Assembly: GCA_009829735.1 (NCBI GenBank)
Contig: CM020618.1
Location: forward strand, 11,995,119 to 12,059,118
Source of the DNA: Pyropia yezoensis
Lineage: Eukaryota; Rhodophyta; Bangiophyceae; Bangiales; Bangiaceae
Direction: 5' to 3'
Length of the DNA: 64,000 bases
The notes under the pieces were generated by a model, which made no database searches, was not told the DNA's origin, and saw only the letters and a list, made by a program, of their open reading frames with translations. Position numbers and translations under genes: made by a program. Of the stretch, positions 42,424 to 53,600 are shown in pieces; within the stretch, counting starts at the first letter, position 1; each line of letters opens with the position of its first letter.

Positions 42424-44064
42424 AATACGCAAGCGGACCTTGCGGCTCGTGGTCCCGGAGGAGGCAATGCTGCGCACGGACCCCGCCTGCAGGCTGCACT
42501 CGCTGGTGTAGCTGCTGCCTGGTGGCGTGTGCTGTACACATGCAACTGACGCAGAAGCTCTACGGCATGGGGTCACCTCCTTCCTTGACTTGACTGCATG
42601 GCCATCGTCGCCCCTGCGTATGCTATCTTTTAGCCAGCCTCTGTCATGTGTGTCTCCCAAAGACAGACTGAGTCTCCGGCATGTGCCAATGGTTATCCTT
42701 GCTGCGTCGAAGTCATGGGCGCGCCACCGGCGACCAGGAGTGACAGGTCATTGGCGAGTTGCCTGAACCTCACGGCAATAGTGTGCATGGTGTATGTGCT
42801 TTGCTTGCGTCAACAGCTTCCAGTGTCAGCTTGAAAGACTCCTCTGCGGCAACCCATTTTCTACTGGCGGCCTCCTTCCCGTACGTTTTGCTCAACGTCC
42901 CTCCCAGCCCCATCAGCTACCTTCTCCGAGAGCGCCGTTCCTGCCAACGTCAGGCGGCAACCTGCGGCTGCCTGTCCTCTTTCCAACGCCACTTTTCAGA
43001 ATGCTCGCGTACGTGGCGGTGGCGTCGGCTTCGGAACGAACGCGCATGCATCCACAGTCTCTGAAACGATCGACAACGTGATTAATTAGCAAAATTTAGC
43101 TACTATATTCGCCTATTTAAAGCACGTGCTTCCATATCCGAGAAACATGCACCGGAACCCATTCCAAATTCCGAAGTCAAGCTTCCGCGAGCTGGGTTTA
43201 GTAGTCTGGTGAGGGATCACAGGTGAATCCCCAGTGCTGCACGTCTTTATGCTCATCTCTGTCTGCCCCAGCTGCACGTCTTTTTGCTCATCTGTGTCTG
43301 CTCCAGCACCTTTTGGCTCCTGCTCGACGAACTACAACCAACAGCACCAGATGTCCTCGCATACCCTAGTTTAGATGGGCCTCGCGCTCGAGTGGGACTG
43401 GCGTCGACCAGCAGGGTGGTTCTGCTCTTGTGGTGGCAGAAGCAGAGAGGACGTCTCACCCACGCCAGGATGGTCCAATTCATGAGGGCCGTGGGCCTGC
43501 TGCTGCTGACTCTGACGCTGCTGTACGTTGAGTTAATCTCAAGACGGGCGGTGGGAGTGATGCTTAAGAGTCAAAGGCCACTCTGCCACGACCCGTGTGG
43601 TGTGGATTATCTGTGTGTCATATGGACCTGGGCGATGAGCGACGTGACACATAAGCGCCTGACCTGGTCTAGGGGTTAGCACATGTTTCGGAATCTCACA
43701 GTTGTGCCTCCCCCAGAAAATCCATTCGACAGAGGGGCGCCTGCCCACGTGACATGCGCGCGCGGTCCGAGTCGCTGACCTGACCGGGCGCTCTTCCCCG
43801 CGCGCGACAGTGGGCGGTCCAGCCTCAAAAGCGTGCGCCAGACCCAGGCAGAGTCTCCACACGCTCCCATGTCGGCGGCTAAGGCAGTGCGGGCCGCGAT
43901 AACGTCGGCCATACTAAATTTAGAATGGTCCACCGCTTGCGCTGGCGACGCGGCCCTCCCCCCCACCTCTCCGTCCCGCTCATGTACCTCCCCCCCTCCC
44001 CGTCGGTCTCAACTCTCCCCCGACCGTCACCCCTGCTGCCATGGCCGTTCCCTTCTGGGCACCT
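42424..44064. other. Intergenic, lower-GC region
   Basis: Contains a 35-bp tandem duplication (43236-43305) and an A-box-like stretch near 43660-43680. No gene recognised. It includes the 3' side of the Tic62-like gene. Confidence 0.5.
43236..43305. repeat. 35-bp tandem duplication
   Basis: Two units beginning GCTGCACGTCTTTATGCTCA (43236) and GCTGCACGTCTTTTTGCTCA (43271), differing at about three positions. Confidence 0.85.
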
Positions 44065-44958
44065 TCAGACGCTATACACAGGCAGCGTAGCCAGCAGATC
44101 CTTGATCGGCCGCTTTGGAACATCGTCCTTGGCAATGATCTCGACAACCTTGTTGGCCGACACGTCCGGGTTGATGAGCGCCTCGGCGACCACATCCGCC
44201 ACCTGCATCCGCGAAACGGTCCCCCCTCCAAACGCGTTGGCCGAGCCGAGGACAACATTGTGGGTGTCTCCGTAGTCATCCCCCGCCGCCTCGAGGCCGC
44301 CCGGCCGCACGATGGTGTAGGGAATGCCGCTCTTGACGAGCGCCACCTCAGCCTGCCGCTTCCACAGCAAGATGCCCCAAAAGAGGTTGAGCAACGCCGC
44401 GGGGAACTTGACCTTTTCCGTGCCCAGACTGCTCACCATCACCGCGTGCTCCACGTTGCCCGTCTCGGCGGCGGCCTGGAACAGCGCCGACGTACCCACC
44501 GAGTCGACCTTGTACGGCAGCGCGGGGTTGGACGCCGATGTCGCGCCGAGCGCCGACACGACCGCGTCAGCGTCACCAATGGCGGCGCGGAGGCCTTCGG
44601 GCCGCTCCACCACATCGACGGGAACGTAGGTGAGGAGCGCCGACTGGGCAAAGGTGCCCGACGTGCCCTCCACGGTCTTCCGAGCGGCCTCCACGTCGCG
44701 GCAGCCGACGCGCACCGAGATGCCGCGGGTGGCCAGAGCGCGCACCACGCGGGCGCCCGTGCGGCCGGCGCCGCCCGCCACAAACACCTTGGACACCATC
44801 GTCGGTGGCGACGAAGTGGCGCCGGCACCAAAGGTGGCGCGGCGGGACCGGGTGCCCGCAAAGGGCAACGCCCTCGCGTGCGCCGGCCGGGGGGACACGC
44901 AGCGCTGCCACTGGTGCACCAGAGGGGCCGATGCAGCAAAAGCTGCAGAGGGGGCCAT
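44065..44958 (-). CDS. Tic62-like plastid NAD(P)-binding Rossmann protein
   Basis: 297 residues from ATG 44956-44958. A Ser/Ala/Arg-rich N-terminus of about 50 residues looks like a plastid transit peptide. An atypical short-chain dehydrogenase fold follows: VFVAGGAGRTGARVVRALAT (NAD(P) glycine motif, about 57-76), DAVVSALGA, VMVSSLGTEKVKFP, ILLWKRQAEVALVKSGIPYT then IVRPGGLE, and THNVVL...FGGGTVSRMQVADV. This series matches the Rossmann part of Tic62 and related stromal proteins (redox sensor at the inner envelope and thylakoid, tethering FNR in plants). The plant C-terminal FNR-binding Pro/Ser repeats are absent, as in non-plant relatives. The frame is open up to 45342 but the upstream part looks untranslated. 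Single exon. Confidence 0.88.
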   Translation of the reverse strand: MAPSAAFAASAPLVHQWQRCVSPRPAHARALPFAGTRSRRATFGAGATSSPPTMVSKVFVAGGAGRTGARVVRALATRGISVRVGCRDVEAARKTVEGTSGTFAQSALLTYVPVDVVERPEGLRAAIGDADAVVSALGATSASNPALPYKVDSVGTSALFQAAAETGNVEHAVMVSSLGTEKVKFPAALLNLFWGILLWKRQAEVALVKSGIPYTIVRPGGLEAAGDDYGDTHNVVLGSANAFGGGTVSRMQVADVVAEALINPDVSANKVVEIIAKDDVPKRPIKDLLATLPVYSV

Positions 44959-46449
44959 GACGACAGAGCTGGGAGCCAGATGGGTGGGGGGGGGGGGGAG
45001 ACGGAAAAGGACGTGAAAGGCGCGACGAGGAATACAACGGGGCGTGGCGAGCTGTAGATAGCTGCCCGCAGGTGCCAGCCGCAAAACAAGGCAGACGACC
45101 TCGTCGAACATATGGGAGCGGGCGGCAGCACGACAAGGGCGTGGCAGGTGCAGCGTTCCACTTTCGGGAGCTCCGCTGCTGATGCAAACTGGGGCTCGCA
45201 CCATTGGCGGATGGAATGTAATTGTCGATGCGCCCACCACCAATCCCGTGGTCGCGAAGGGCGGTGGCAGACCAGCGACAAAAAAAAGAAAAGAATCTAC
45301 GCTCATTCGGCCTGGGGGGACCGCGACCCCCCCGGATTGCATCTCTGGGGGTGGTCCCCCACGGTCCCCCCAGGATCAAGCTGTCCCCCCAGGATCGTCA
45401 CGTTTGGACGCCACTCCCACCGAAGCCCACCGACCGCCAATTTACGATTACCTCTCGTTGAGGCAGCACGGCCCCATCGAGGGGGGGTCTCGATCTAAAG
45501 CGATGGGGCCTCTCGATGGCCGATGCTTCGTTGGGAACCCGTCCCACCGAGCAATCCAGCAGGTGCTGTAATGCGGCGGTCCGAGAAAGCGATGACCATG
45601 ACGCGGGCACCGACTGCAGCTGCGAGGCACCTGCCCGCACCGCGCGGAATTCTGTGCCCTCAGGTGCTGCGCACGTGCGCATCGCCCGCACCGCGCGGGA
45701 TTTTGTGTGCGGCTCTCACGGGGCTGATGAACGCAACGAGGCACACGACGCCGAACAGAGGGGGGGCTGAACGACGCCACGCAAGGAACTAACGCGGCAG
45801 TGCAGCGTGCAGAAGAGAAAATGGCGGCGCCGCGGTGCGACCAGAACAGGCGCGTCCTCCCTCCTGCCCCTCAAGCGCTGGGCCCGCGAAGCACGCAGTA
45901 CAGCCGCAGAATCGCACTCAACAGAAGCAGAGAAAGGCCACGGCGCGGCCAATACAGCCCTGTCCGCAATGCAAGACCAACATCAGCCACGAACACTACA
46001 GGTGCCTTGGCACACCCAAAGCAAAGAAAGGAGCAGAACGGGCACGCGCACAGCAAAAGCGTCGTGGCACCTAAAACCAGAGCGAGCGCCGCGCCGCGGG
46101 AAGTACTGCCCGCGTCATGGCACCCTGCAAGAACAAACCCGACGGCACGGCGCGGACAGCACAGCCCGGTCGGCAAAGAAGAACATTAGCAAGCACGTCA
46201 AAGAGGGGCCGGCCACACAGCAGCGCTGTGGCAACCAACCGTACCACTACGTAAAGAAGCAATAGCGTGGCTGCGCGGCCGTCGCAGGCAAACAACAGGC
46301 ACGTCGCGAAAGCACAAACAAAGCACAGCACAGCCGCACGACGTCACTCAGGTGCAGCACAATCCCATGAGGCACACCGGCATGGATGCAATGATGCCCT
46401 TGAGCCCCTCCAGCGTGAGAAGGAAGGAACAGCGGGGAATATTGCGGCA
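44959..46449. other. Intergenic region left of the transposase pair
   Basis: Holds the Tic62-like promoter side, a G run at 44990-44998, and two copies of a 24-bp unit GCCCGCACCGCGCGGRATTY-TGTG (45633-45656 and 45684-45707). No gene recognised. Confidence 0.5.
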
Positions 46450-48564
46450 TCAACGCTGCTGCTGGTGCTGCTGCAGCTGCTGCCGCTGCCGCTCCTCCTC
46501 CTGCCGCTTCTCCAGCTCCTCTTGCTTGATTGCCTGGGCAAGCCAGGCCGGGTAGTTCACCTCATTCTCGATCTGCCTGCCGTACCAAATTTTCACCTGC
46601 TCGTCCTCCTCGGTGCTGATGGAGGCTCGCTTCGAGTCAGGCCCGTCGGTGAGCGCCAGGCCGTTGTGCACTTCGTTGTCGTTTTCCAGAAAGGTGTGCA
46701 CGCGGAGCAGCTCCGCGCGCCAGCGCACGTACCACCCCGGATCGGTGCCAGTGCGGGGCTTGTTGACGGTGCCGGCCTTGAAGCACTCGAGGAAGTAGCG
46801 CACAAAGCACGAAGCCAACGCGTAGAAGCCGACGGATGCGTGCACGACACGTCCCGCAACGACATCGCGCTCGTGCACGCGATCAAGTGCTCCAAGAAAG
46901 GAGTACATGCTGACCATCGCGGCGCAGATGCCCTTCCGCCCTCCATCGGAGTTCGTGTAGTTGTTCTTCGCCAAGCAGCTGAGCACCTGCCGTTTCGAGA
47001 GCTTGTCCATATTGGCTTCGATTTGCTTGAAATACGCCACCAGAGCGCGCTTCTTGAGAGCCTCGATCGTGTGCGGCAGCACCGCCTTCAAAGGCGTCTC
47101 GGCCCGCACCTTCTGATGTGCTTCCTTTCCCGTCGCCTTCTTGCGCTTGCGGCTCTTCGTTGGCTTCATAATGTAGGACGAGAGCCAATCCGCGACTGCC
47201 GCATCGTCGCCGTTTATCACCTCCTGGACGGTGCTCTTGATCATGCCGCTGTACGTCACCGCGTCCATGTAGACCGCAGCGCTCGTCGGTGACCGGCCGA
47301 TGGACTGCGTGACCAGCTCCGACAACTTCTGCCGGACGCGGACCATTTGGCTCACGGCGACGTCCATTGCACGCGCGGCAGCGCGGGCGCTCTCCGTGGC
47401 GCGGTTCGCGAGAGATGCTGTCTTGACGTCTCGGTCCTTGCTACCCACCTTCCGAATCTTAGTGTGACCTGCCACGTCAGCCGCAGCGGCCGCGCCAGGA
47501 GGTCGAAGAACATGCTCAATTGTGTCGTCACTTGCGTCCGTAGGCGGTAGGCACACGTCGCCAGCGTCACTGCCCTCCTCCTCGTCGCTGCCGATGGCGG
47601 GCGAGCGCACCTGCATGGTGTCCAGCACGCCGGCGACGGCCGTGCGCAAGCCCGTGACAGCGCGGCTCATGGTCTCAACGGCGGACCCGTGGTTTTCGAG
47701 CTTGTGGGTCACGCCAGCGAAAGCGTCGGACAGCTCTGCCACCTTGGACAAAATAAGAGACAAGCGGCCGGCCACGACCCCCAGCCGCTGGCATATCACG
47801 TCCAACTTATCGTCTTGCGCGCCAGCATCCTCCATCCCCGCACGACTCGGAAGAGCGGACGGCGTCGCAACGACGGCATGATCAGCGAGGGCACCTATGC
47901 CGCCGGTGGTCGCGACCCCGAGTCGAGAGGCCGCGCCGTCGCCACCGCCGCCTACCGCGCCGGCAGGCAGTGCGGAAGATCCCGAATACGAGGCAGTGAC
48001 GGGGATGGCACTCGAGCGCCCAGCAGAGACGCCTGTCGCAGGTGCCGGGCCAGGTCGCGTGCCGGAAGCCGGACGAGCTCCACTGCCGGCGCCCCGCACG
48101 ACCGGGGAAGCAATAGTCGGCCCGTTCGCATTTCGCGCCCGGCGAGGCCGCGCAGGAGGGCCGGAAGGCGGGCGCGAAGCCGGTCGCGAGCCTGTCGACG
48201 GAGGTCGGCCGCTCGTGGTCCGGACAGCCACGGCCGGCGCCTGCGAGTAGAGAGGCAGCGCCAGGGAGTCGAGCAACGACCCGGTGTACCCCGGCGGCTC
48301 GGACTCAAACGCAAAGCCCTGCGGCTGGCGCGTGTCAGCAAGATCGGTGGGCGATGCAAGAGCTGTTGCAGCAAGGTCGTATGGCACAGACGAAGAGCGT
48401 GAAGGAGGGGGGGGGAGATGCACACCGCGAAAAGCGCCAGCACGTGCAAGACCGCCCGCACCAGCCGAAAGCGCATCGTCACCGTGGAGGGGTGGAATAC
48501 CACCCAGAGGGAGAGGGGAACTCGGCGCCACTCGGCCATCAGGGACGGCCCAGGCCCCCTCCAT
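46450..48564 (-). CDS. Unrecognised protein, possible transposon partner
   Basis: 704 residues from ATG 48562-48564 (frame open to 48861). About 1-230 is Pro/Ser/Ala/Gly-rich and disordered. Then comes a helical, likely coiled-coil stretch (CQRLGVVAGRLSLILSKVAE), an acidic patch (GSDEEEGSD), a second helical block (MVRVRQKLSELVTQSIGRSP) and a Lys/Arg stretch (KPTKSRKRKKATGKEAHQKV), a nuclear-localisation candidate. A well-mixed globular region follows (ALVAYFKQIEANMDKLSKRQ; YALASCFVRYFLECF), ending in a Gln/Glu-rich coil. The balanced composition argues for a real protein. I recognise no family. It is divergent from the Plavaka-type transposase 2.1 kb away and has similar lower-GC sequence, so it may be an accessory gene of that element. 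Confidence 0.6.
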   Translation of the reverse strand: MEGAWAVPDGRVAPSSPLPLGGIPPLHGDDALSAGAGGLARAGAFRGVHLPPPPSRSSSVPYDLAATALASPTDLADTRQPQGFAFESEPPGYTGSLLDSLALPLYSQAPAVAVRTTSGRPPSTGSRPASRPPSGPPARPRRARNANGPTIASPVVRGAGSGARPASGTRPGPAPATGVSAGRSSAIPVTASYSGSSALPAGAVGGGGDGAASRLGVATTGGIGALADHAVVATPSALPSRAGMEDAGAQDDKLDVICQRLGVVAGRLSLILSKVAELSDAFAGVTHKLENHGSAVETMSRAVTGLRTAVAGVLDTMQVRSPAIGSDEEEGSDAGDVCLPPTDASDDTIEHVLRPPGAAAAADVAGHTKIRKVGSKDRDVKTASLANRATESARAAARAMDVAVSQMVRVRQKLSELVTQSIGRSPTSAAVYMDAVTYSGMIKSTVQEVINGDDAAVADWLSSYIMKPTKSRKRKKATGKEAHQKVRAETPLKAVLPHTIEALKKRALVAYFKQIEANMDKLSKRQVLSCLAKNNYTNSDGGRKGICAAMVSMYSFLGALDRVHERDVVAGRVVHASVGFYALASCFVRYFLECFKAGTVNKPRTGTDPGWYVRWRAELLRVHTFLENDNEVHNGLALTDGPDSKRASISTEEDEQVKIWYGRQIENEVNYPAWLAQAIKQEELEKRQEEERQRQQLQQHQQQR

Positions 48565-48864
48565 GAGCGAGACTCCCCGCGGCGCAGGCCCCTCAAGGTG
48601 GCAATGCGTGCGTCGACGGTGGCAGTGTGGTGAAAAATGGGAGGATAACGGTGGGGCACACTGGGAGTACCCGTCGCACAGCACCTCGACGGTCCCCACG
48701 CAGTGACCATTGTGCGTTCTTGTAGTCACCCAGCGCTGCCCGGGGTGCAGCGCGGTGCGCACTCCCCAAGCAGCATCCCCATCCCAGGTACGCGCGCGCG
48801 CGCGCGAATCCAGGCGCAAAAGCGAGGGATAGGCGGCAAAAGCAAGAACAAACGGCCGCACGAG

Positions 48865-50654
48865 CGTTCCTATCCGCGCGAATCACCTGTGCATCCAAAA
48901 ATGCGCGCAAGAAGCAAGAGAGGATGACTTGCCCGCCAGTTAGGTGCCACACTCGAGAACACGCGAGAAGACCACTGCATGCTGAGTGGACGCGCAACAT
49001 CGACCCCACACGGAATGCATGCAACCAAGTGCATGCTGGAGATTCCCTCAGAGGCACGCGCCGTCGCGGGAGCCGGAGCAGGCAGAACACGTACCGTGCA
49101 CGCAGTGCTGCAAGGTCTGTTGGGAGTCCCCGCGCAGGCCGTTGGTCAGTGGGCCAGCGATAGGCTGCACGGTAGTGGCCTACATCGACGCTCGTTACAA
49201 CGGTTATTGGCTTGCCCGTGGTGACCTCGGCCGGCAACGAGTGCGCGATTGGACACACCGGGTTGTTCTCCTTCGAGGCTCGTCGGGGCACTCTTAGCTC
49301 GTTGGGGCGGCGATTGGTTTCGCCGTGGTGACAGCCGTGAGCGCCGCCGACAGTGCGGGCACGGTGTCTCCGCGATTGGTTTCACCGTCGTGAACGCCGC
49401 GCCTCGATGGGCGGTTGTGCACCGCGAGTGCCGTGTTGGCGCCGACGCGCCACGAGCAAAGCATGCCGTCGAGCAAGAACACTGCCCCACGTGGTCGATA
49501 GCGAAGGGCGCGGGCCCTGAGCGCTGGGGTGTCAAGCGTTGCAGGCTCAGGCTGCCAGCGAGCCGCACCATCAGACAGAAATTTCCGAACAAACTTCTTA
49601 TTTGACCACTCGATTGCCAGTTGACAGCCGCCGTCAGATTGTCCACGAGTGATCTGGCGCTCGTGATTGGGTAAGGAACGCATGCCTCAGCGCGCAATTC
49701 AATGAAAGTATGACTGCAGGAAGAGAAGCGCCATAACTTGCTGGACGAAGTTGGTCCGGGTTCTGCGCCGCGTAGACAGAGCCGCACAGGTCGCGCCGCC
49801 CAGTGGCCACAGAGTGCGGCCAACGATGCGGCGACAGTGTGTCGTCGGTGCGCTCGTAGCAGTGTATGTACGCACCTGCCCGTGCACCCTGAAGGCAGGC
49901 CCCGCGTGCGGTTCCTGTGCCCTTCTCCTTTGGGCCGCGCGCGGCTTCTATTTTCTTCCTTTGGGCGCGCCCTCGGTTTCTGCGGCCGTCGTTGGCTCTT
50001 TGCACTGTCATCCATCCCCTCGCTGTCGCAGGGGGCCCAGGCAGAACACGTCCTGGCCAATGATGGCAAGCGCCGCCTCTTGTGGCGCTCTGTGAGCGCT
50101 CAGGCTCAGCTGTGAACATGCGGGCGCGCCTGGCAGTTGCTTGGGCGCTCGAATGGGACATCGTGCAGTGGTGGTGGACCGGCAGGGTGTGCTGGCGCCC
50201 CCCCGTGCGTTCTGGCTTGCGTCTGTTGTGTGATTACCCTGCGCTCTCGTTGTCGCGTTGACGACGCCTGCGCACTCTGGCATCTGCCGAGTGTCGACCG
50301 GCAACGCATTCTTCCCGGTGTTTGATCACGCTGTTGCTTCCGGCACCCCTGCTGCTTCGATACACATCGGATGGGTGGCTGTACTGTCGTGACGTACTGC
50401 TGGTACGTTGGATGAGCAACCCGTACTCTCTACCGTTTTGGTGCTCTTTGCCTGCTCAGCTCTCTGTCGAATGTGTGCCGCAACTCATTTGACTGCTGCC
50501 TCCGCCTCGATAGCCGCGGATGACAGCGGGATTGTGTGACAGTTGCACGCGCGGCGGCGACGGAAGCTGACCATGGATTTGCATTGCTTTGCTCTGGCAG
50601 TGTTTTCAATGGATGGCCTCCGCCGCGTGCTTTCTTTGTTCATCAGAAGGAATA
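48865..50654. other. Region between the divergent ORFs
   Basis: No firm gene. A (GC)n run lies at 48789-48804 just before it. A repeated motif ATTGGYTTNNCCGTSGTGA occurs about three times (49205, 49312, 49372). A bidirectional promoter is expected here. Confidence 0.5.
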
Positions 50655-53600
50655 ATGTCGCCCACGCCTACATCAGACAGAGGCCTGGCATGCCGGATAT
50701 GCTCTCGGACGTTTCGATTGTCGGTCAACCGCGCGCGGCACATGAGAAGTGCACATGGCGCGACGTCATTGCGCACTACGGCCGGTGCGCCGCGACCGCT
50801 TGCCGCGGCATGTCCTACCAGCCAAGATCTTGGCGCCACTGCGTCGCCCAAGTCGGCCCAGCGCTCTGGAACTGCCCGGCCCAGCAGCCCTCAACCTTCC
50901 CGGGACACGCAACGTCCCACTCGTGCTGTGCCTCTGTTATGGCAGCACCCCACTCGCGACGCAGCTGGTGGTCCCATCGGAAGCACGTTCACATTGGAGC
51001 AGGATGATTCTCGCCGGAGCGTGAGGCAGCCTGTGGCCGGCGACGTAGACCAAGGCGAAGATCCGCTGGCGGGCGTCACGGCGTACACGGCGACCTTCGT
51101 CGATGATGACACACAACCGCCGAGGAAAAGGCAGCGTTCAACCTCCGGCGTTCTCGTACCACACCTGAACCAGCGCCACTTTGCAACCCTGTCGACGGAA
51201 GTACGTTCTCTGTACGAAGACATGAATGATTGGCAGCGGATGACGCCCCTGCTTACGCGACGCAAGCGATGCCGCCCTGGTCGGCTCGATTCGTACAGAC
51301 TGCGTGCTTTGGAGCGCTTCGCGCTGGAGTGTGGCGGAGCTGGCCTGTCCTTGGAGTGGCAGGAGAGGCTGTTCGACCTGTTGGACACGTGGGAGGGCAC
51401 TAAGCCCGGCATGCCGCATGACGATGGCCACTACCAAACTCTGCGGGAGGCGTTCCCATCTGCAAATTCCTTCAAAGATGCCATCAGGGATGATGTCGAT
51501 GATGCTGTGCTGATGGAAGGATGGTGCAAGTGCACAATGGACGTTGATGGCCTGTCTGTCACAACGTTTCTGTGCCCAGCGCTCGACGTGTTAATAGAGG
51601 CGCTGCACAACGCAAAAGAGGTGCAGGTCTGGAGCGGGGAGGACGGTCCGGCGCCCCCGACATCAATGCGCGAGACGCCTTTTGATGGCGATGCGTTCCG
51701 GAAGAATGAGGACGACGTCGTGAGGCGGCATGGACCGGACAGTTTTGTTCTCGGGGTGCACCTTTTCAGTGATGCAAGTCACATCTCGGAGTCGGGAGGT
51801 AAGTGTGACGTAATCTGCGGCGTATCCAGGCGGGCGTGACCTACTTTTCGAGGGCGCACGGGTCGAGGGCTTAGCTCACATTTTCCCTGGTTTACACTCT
51901 TTCTCTTGTGTTTTTTTTTTTGTTGCGTGCAGCACACAAGCTGTATCCCTTGCGCGGACGAGTCATCAACGACGTTACCGGTCAGGTGGTCTGGCACACT
52001 TTCGCATACATTCCCATCATCTCGAAGCAGAAGGAGGCGTCTGCAGACGAACGGGCTCGTCAACGCCGCGCGGACCTCTTACAGCGAGTGCTATACCTCG
52101 TGTTTCGCTCGACCATTTCGGCTAGTCACGACGGCGTCGAAGTTGTCGTTGGATCCCGCAAGCTTCGTGCCTTCCCACGCATTTTGCTCTACCTGGCGGA
52201 TATTCCCGAGGAGAAGAGCGTGCTGTGCCTGAAGTCTGGGGCCTGCGCCAATCCGTGCTCGAACTGTAACGTGCAAGTGAACTACGCGAGCAGGGCGCGG
52301 GCGCTCACTGCAAAGGACAGAGACGTCATCCAAACGGTTGCGCAGCACCTTGAAGCAGCCCATCATAGGCTTTCACGCCAGGAAGGGCCGCGAAGAGCGT
52401 ATATCGAGATGTCGTCGAGTATACACAGCACTGTCCCGGCCCTGGCGAGCATGGCCGGTCTTGGGACGCACCCTTTCTTGCTGTATAAGATGATCGGCTT
52501 TGACATTCTGCATGTACGTGCACTGTGGCTCTTTGGCGCTCTGGGAGAGAGAGAGGTCAGCCTGAGGGGGTCTATGAGGCGCTCCTGGTCGTATTAACCG
52601 CGCTATTTTTGTCTCAACCTGTGTCATGCTCGTACCCTACTGTTTTTTCTCTTTCGAGCAGGTCCTTGATCTCGGCGTGACCAGGATGCTGGTGCACCGC
52701 CTGCTGCGCGTCTTTCCACATATTTGCAAGAACCACGTGCCGCTGTGTGGTAGCGTCGCGGCCACGTGCAGAATCGCGAACATGAGGCTGGTGTTTATGG
52801 GTCGTCGTAGCAAGGCGCCGATTACATCTCCGGGGTAAGTTTGTTGGCGACACGCCCGCGTCTCACCCGGCAGCTTCATTAATGGCTTCTGTTCTCGAGC
52901 CACGCGTCCCCTGTATGGTGTCTGACTGCAGGGGCTACCTCCTGGATGCCAATGGTATGCGACTGGTTATGTTTCTTTTTCATGGAACAGGTACATCGTG
53001 CATGTCGACGAGAAGCAGGCTTCTTTCACTGGCACTGAACAGCGCGCAGGCGTCGCGATCCTCCCGTTTGTTGTGCATGGCCTGTTTGGTCTTGGGAAGC
53101 GCCGAATTCAGGAGCGTCGGCCAGCGGATTCCTCTAAGAGGGCCGCGAAGCGGTCCAGGTGTACCCCCCGCGCCACTGGCGCAGCGGTCGTCGGTGACGA
53201 GCACGTCACCTCCAGTAACACTTTTTTTAATGCGGCGCAGGAGGACGACCACGAGCCGCTGCCTGCGAACTTTACGTTCGACTGGGCGGCGTACCGTGCT
53301 CACTTTGGTGACACGCCTATGCAGGGTGCTGTAACTGCCATGTTCGCAGAGTACGCCGTCCTTTACAGCCGCATTGCGGGCTGGACTACGTCAACGTCGT
53401 CCAAGCCGACGACGTTGAACGAGGCCAACGACATCCGCCAGCATGCCGAGGACTTTGTGCTCAAGTTCGTCACCCCCATTCTCGGAGTCGTGCAGACGCC
53501 CAAGGTCCACAAGCTGCTTCGCCACGTTTTCGACGCCATCAAACTCCACGGCAACTTGCAGAATGGCGACACGGGAGGTAACGAAGCAGTCCATAAGCTG

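Noticed and set aside
43655-43735. Possible tRNA gene (A-box-like TGGTCTAGGGGTTAG)
   Set aside because: No matching B-box or cloverleaf downstream.
52932-52954. Micro-exon inside intron 3 of the Plavaka-type transposase
   Set aside because: Its 23-nt length would shift the downstream frame, whereas the simple intron keeps it.
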